Source: an uncultured Oscillospiraceae bacterium
GTDB lineage: Bacteria > Bacillota > Clostridia > Oscillospirales > Acutalibacteraceae
Length of the DNA stretch: 64,000 bases
NCBI GenBank assembly: GCA_900545655.1
Contig: UQZY01000004.1
Location: 15,464-79,463, forward strand
Direction: 5' to 3'
Of the stretch, positions 63,564 to 64,000 are shown in pieces (the stretch's first letter is position 1; the number at the start of each line of letters is the position of its first letter). A program made the translations under genes and the position numbers. The notes beneath the pieces were generated by a model, which did not search any database, was not told where the DNA came from, and saw only the letters and a program-made list of their open reading frames with translations.

Positions 63564-63594
63564 TTTTCTATCCTCCATTTCCTTTTGCAGACTA

Positions 63595-63716
63595 TAAAAA
63601 AGACCCACGTGCGGCGCTGTCACGTCACACATGAGTCTCGCAATTTAAAACAAGCCAGGCGCCTTTTTGCACCATGATGTTGACTTGCTACGCATACGCG
63701 TCTGCTACTCCCTCAC
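63595..63716 (-). ncRNA. yybP-ykoY manganese riboswitch
   Basis: Minus strand. GAGGGAGTAGC opens the aptamer, followed by AGCAAGTCAACATCATGG, CTGGCTTG and TTGCGAGACTCATG, matching the L1/L3 consensus. A 12-pair terminator stem (63626-63637 with 63602-63613, three G-U pairs) and a T run (63595-63601) form the expression platform. Mn2+ should turn on mntP. Confidence 0.9.
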
Positions 63717-63736
63717 AGGAATTTTTCATTGCACGC

Positions 63737-63766
63737 ATTATAGCACAGTGCTATGAAAGAAGTCAA
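63737..63766 (-). promoter_or_regulatory. Promoter of the mntP transcript with palindromic spacer
   Basis: TTGACT (63761-63766), 18-bp spacer, TATAAT (63737-63742) on the minus strand. ATAGCACTGTGCTAT (63740-63754), a 7-bp inverted repeat, overlaps the -10 and spacer. Confidence 0.78.
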
Positions 63767-63864
63767 TACACGTCACGGTTTAATCTGTTATACAGTTCTA
63801 ATGATATGTATAGTTCATTTTCTTCAAAAATATAACCGGAATTTGCGAAAATACATTTTTTCGT

Positions 63865-63893
63865 TTGACAACAGCATATAGCTTTGATAAAAT
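63865..63893 (+). promoter_or_regulatory. Strong promoter of the tRNA-Ser-like gene
   Basis: Consensus TTGACA (63865-63870), 17-bp spacer, TAAAAT (63888-63893); the start would be about 7 nt before the tRNA 5' end. Confidence 0.78.
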
Positions 63894-63906
63894 ACTGTAG
63901 CAATAC

Positions 63907-64000
63907 GGAGACGTATCGAAGTGGTCATAACGGGGCTGACTCGAAATTCGTTGGATTAGTGTCATTTTCGTCCGATGAGAATCCAGTATTTATGCGGGGT
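63907..64000 (+). tRNA. tRNA-Ser(CGA)-like gene, cut by the window edge
   Basis: The 5' half reads as a tRNA-Ser: acceptor strand GGAGACG, D-arm TCGAAGTGGTCATAACGGGG, and anticodon loop CTCGAAA (anticodon CGA). The anticodon stem pairs poorly on the 3' side (GCTGA against TTCGT gives one mismatch and two wobbles). About 40 nt then precede a possible T-arm start (GCGGGGT), longer than a normal serine variable arm. The gene runs off the window, so an intron, a variant tRNA or a degenerate copy cannot be separated. Confidence 0.55.

Noticed and set aside
63907..64000. tRNA-Sec (selC)
   Set aside because: The anticodon loop reads CTCGAAA, giving CGA and not UCA; no sel genes are visible.
1..64000. 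Insertion sequences, prophage, integrons or defence islands
   Set aside because: No transposase, integrase, phage structural, restriction-modification or Cas motifs were seen; gene content is mostly core metabolism and cell envelope.

Overview
The window is a 64 kb stretch of bacterial chromosome with moderate G+C content. It looks like a member of the Clostridia, possibly Lachnospiraceae-like. The evidence is AddAB instead of RecBCD, a dgt-dnaG-rpoD order, a T-box leader on pheST, IreB, a K+-type membrane pyrophosphatase, a MraZ-headed division cluster without ftsA, MazF near acpS, and strong AGGAGG-type ribosome binding sites. UUG and GUG starts are frequent. Gene density is high. I see no transposase, prophage, integrase or CRISPR array.

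Layout. 1-4.4 kb: the end of addB and complete addA (plus strand), closed by a terminator shared with the convergent block that follows. 4.5-9.3 kb (minus): a two-component system, a DUF3592 membrane protein and a methyltransferase. 9.5-19.5 kb (minus): tmk, a DUF2156 protein, a GNAT, a DJ-1/PfpI protein, mltG, trhP, dgt, dnaG and rpoD, probably read largely from one promoter upstream of tmk. 19.7-22.2 kb (minus): acpS, a bifunctional NAD(P)HX repair enzyme, and a MazF toxin with no visible antitoxin. 22.3-27.1 kb (plus): a five-copy ~53-bp minisatellite, a Phe-specific T-box leader, pheS and pheT, then ireB with a small conserved protein. 27.3-28.8 kb: a small lipoprotein, yigZ and rpmE.

28.9-42.3 kb (minus) is a division and cell wall (dcw) cluster in transcriptional order: mraZ, rsmH, ftsL, a PASTA penicillin-binding protein, murF, mraY, ftsW, murG, murA, ftsQ, ftsZ. 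It starts at a promoter followed by a MraZ box. In this sequence murA carries a +1 frameshift near its 3' end that removes the catalytic Arg region.

42.9-57.2 kb holds a membrane pyrophosphatase, two divergent c-di-GMP phosphodiesterase-like proteins with degenerate GGDEF domains and C-terminal PAS-like modules, mscL with a cysteine-less CsoR-like protein, a VTC-domain/DUF4956/beta-helix lipoprotein operon, a TSCPD protein, and an OhrR-like regulator with a lysine-rich repeat tail. 57.4-61.7 kb (minus) encodes a three-subunit NuoE/NuoF/GltD-like flavin and iron-sulfur complex resembling electron-bifurcating StnABC transhydrogenases. 61.9-63.8 kb carries a CaCA antiporter and mntP behind a yybP-ykoY manganese riboswitch. 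The window ends inside a tRNA-Ser(CGA)-like gene with unusual features.

A recurring oddity is short, locally unique tandem repeats (18, 22 and 53 bp) in several intergenic gaps, in some cases running into or lying within coding sequence (ftsQ, mltG). Functions are assigned from motifs recognised by eye. No database search was possible.
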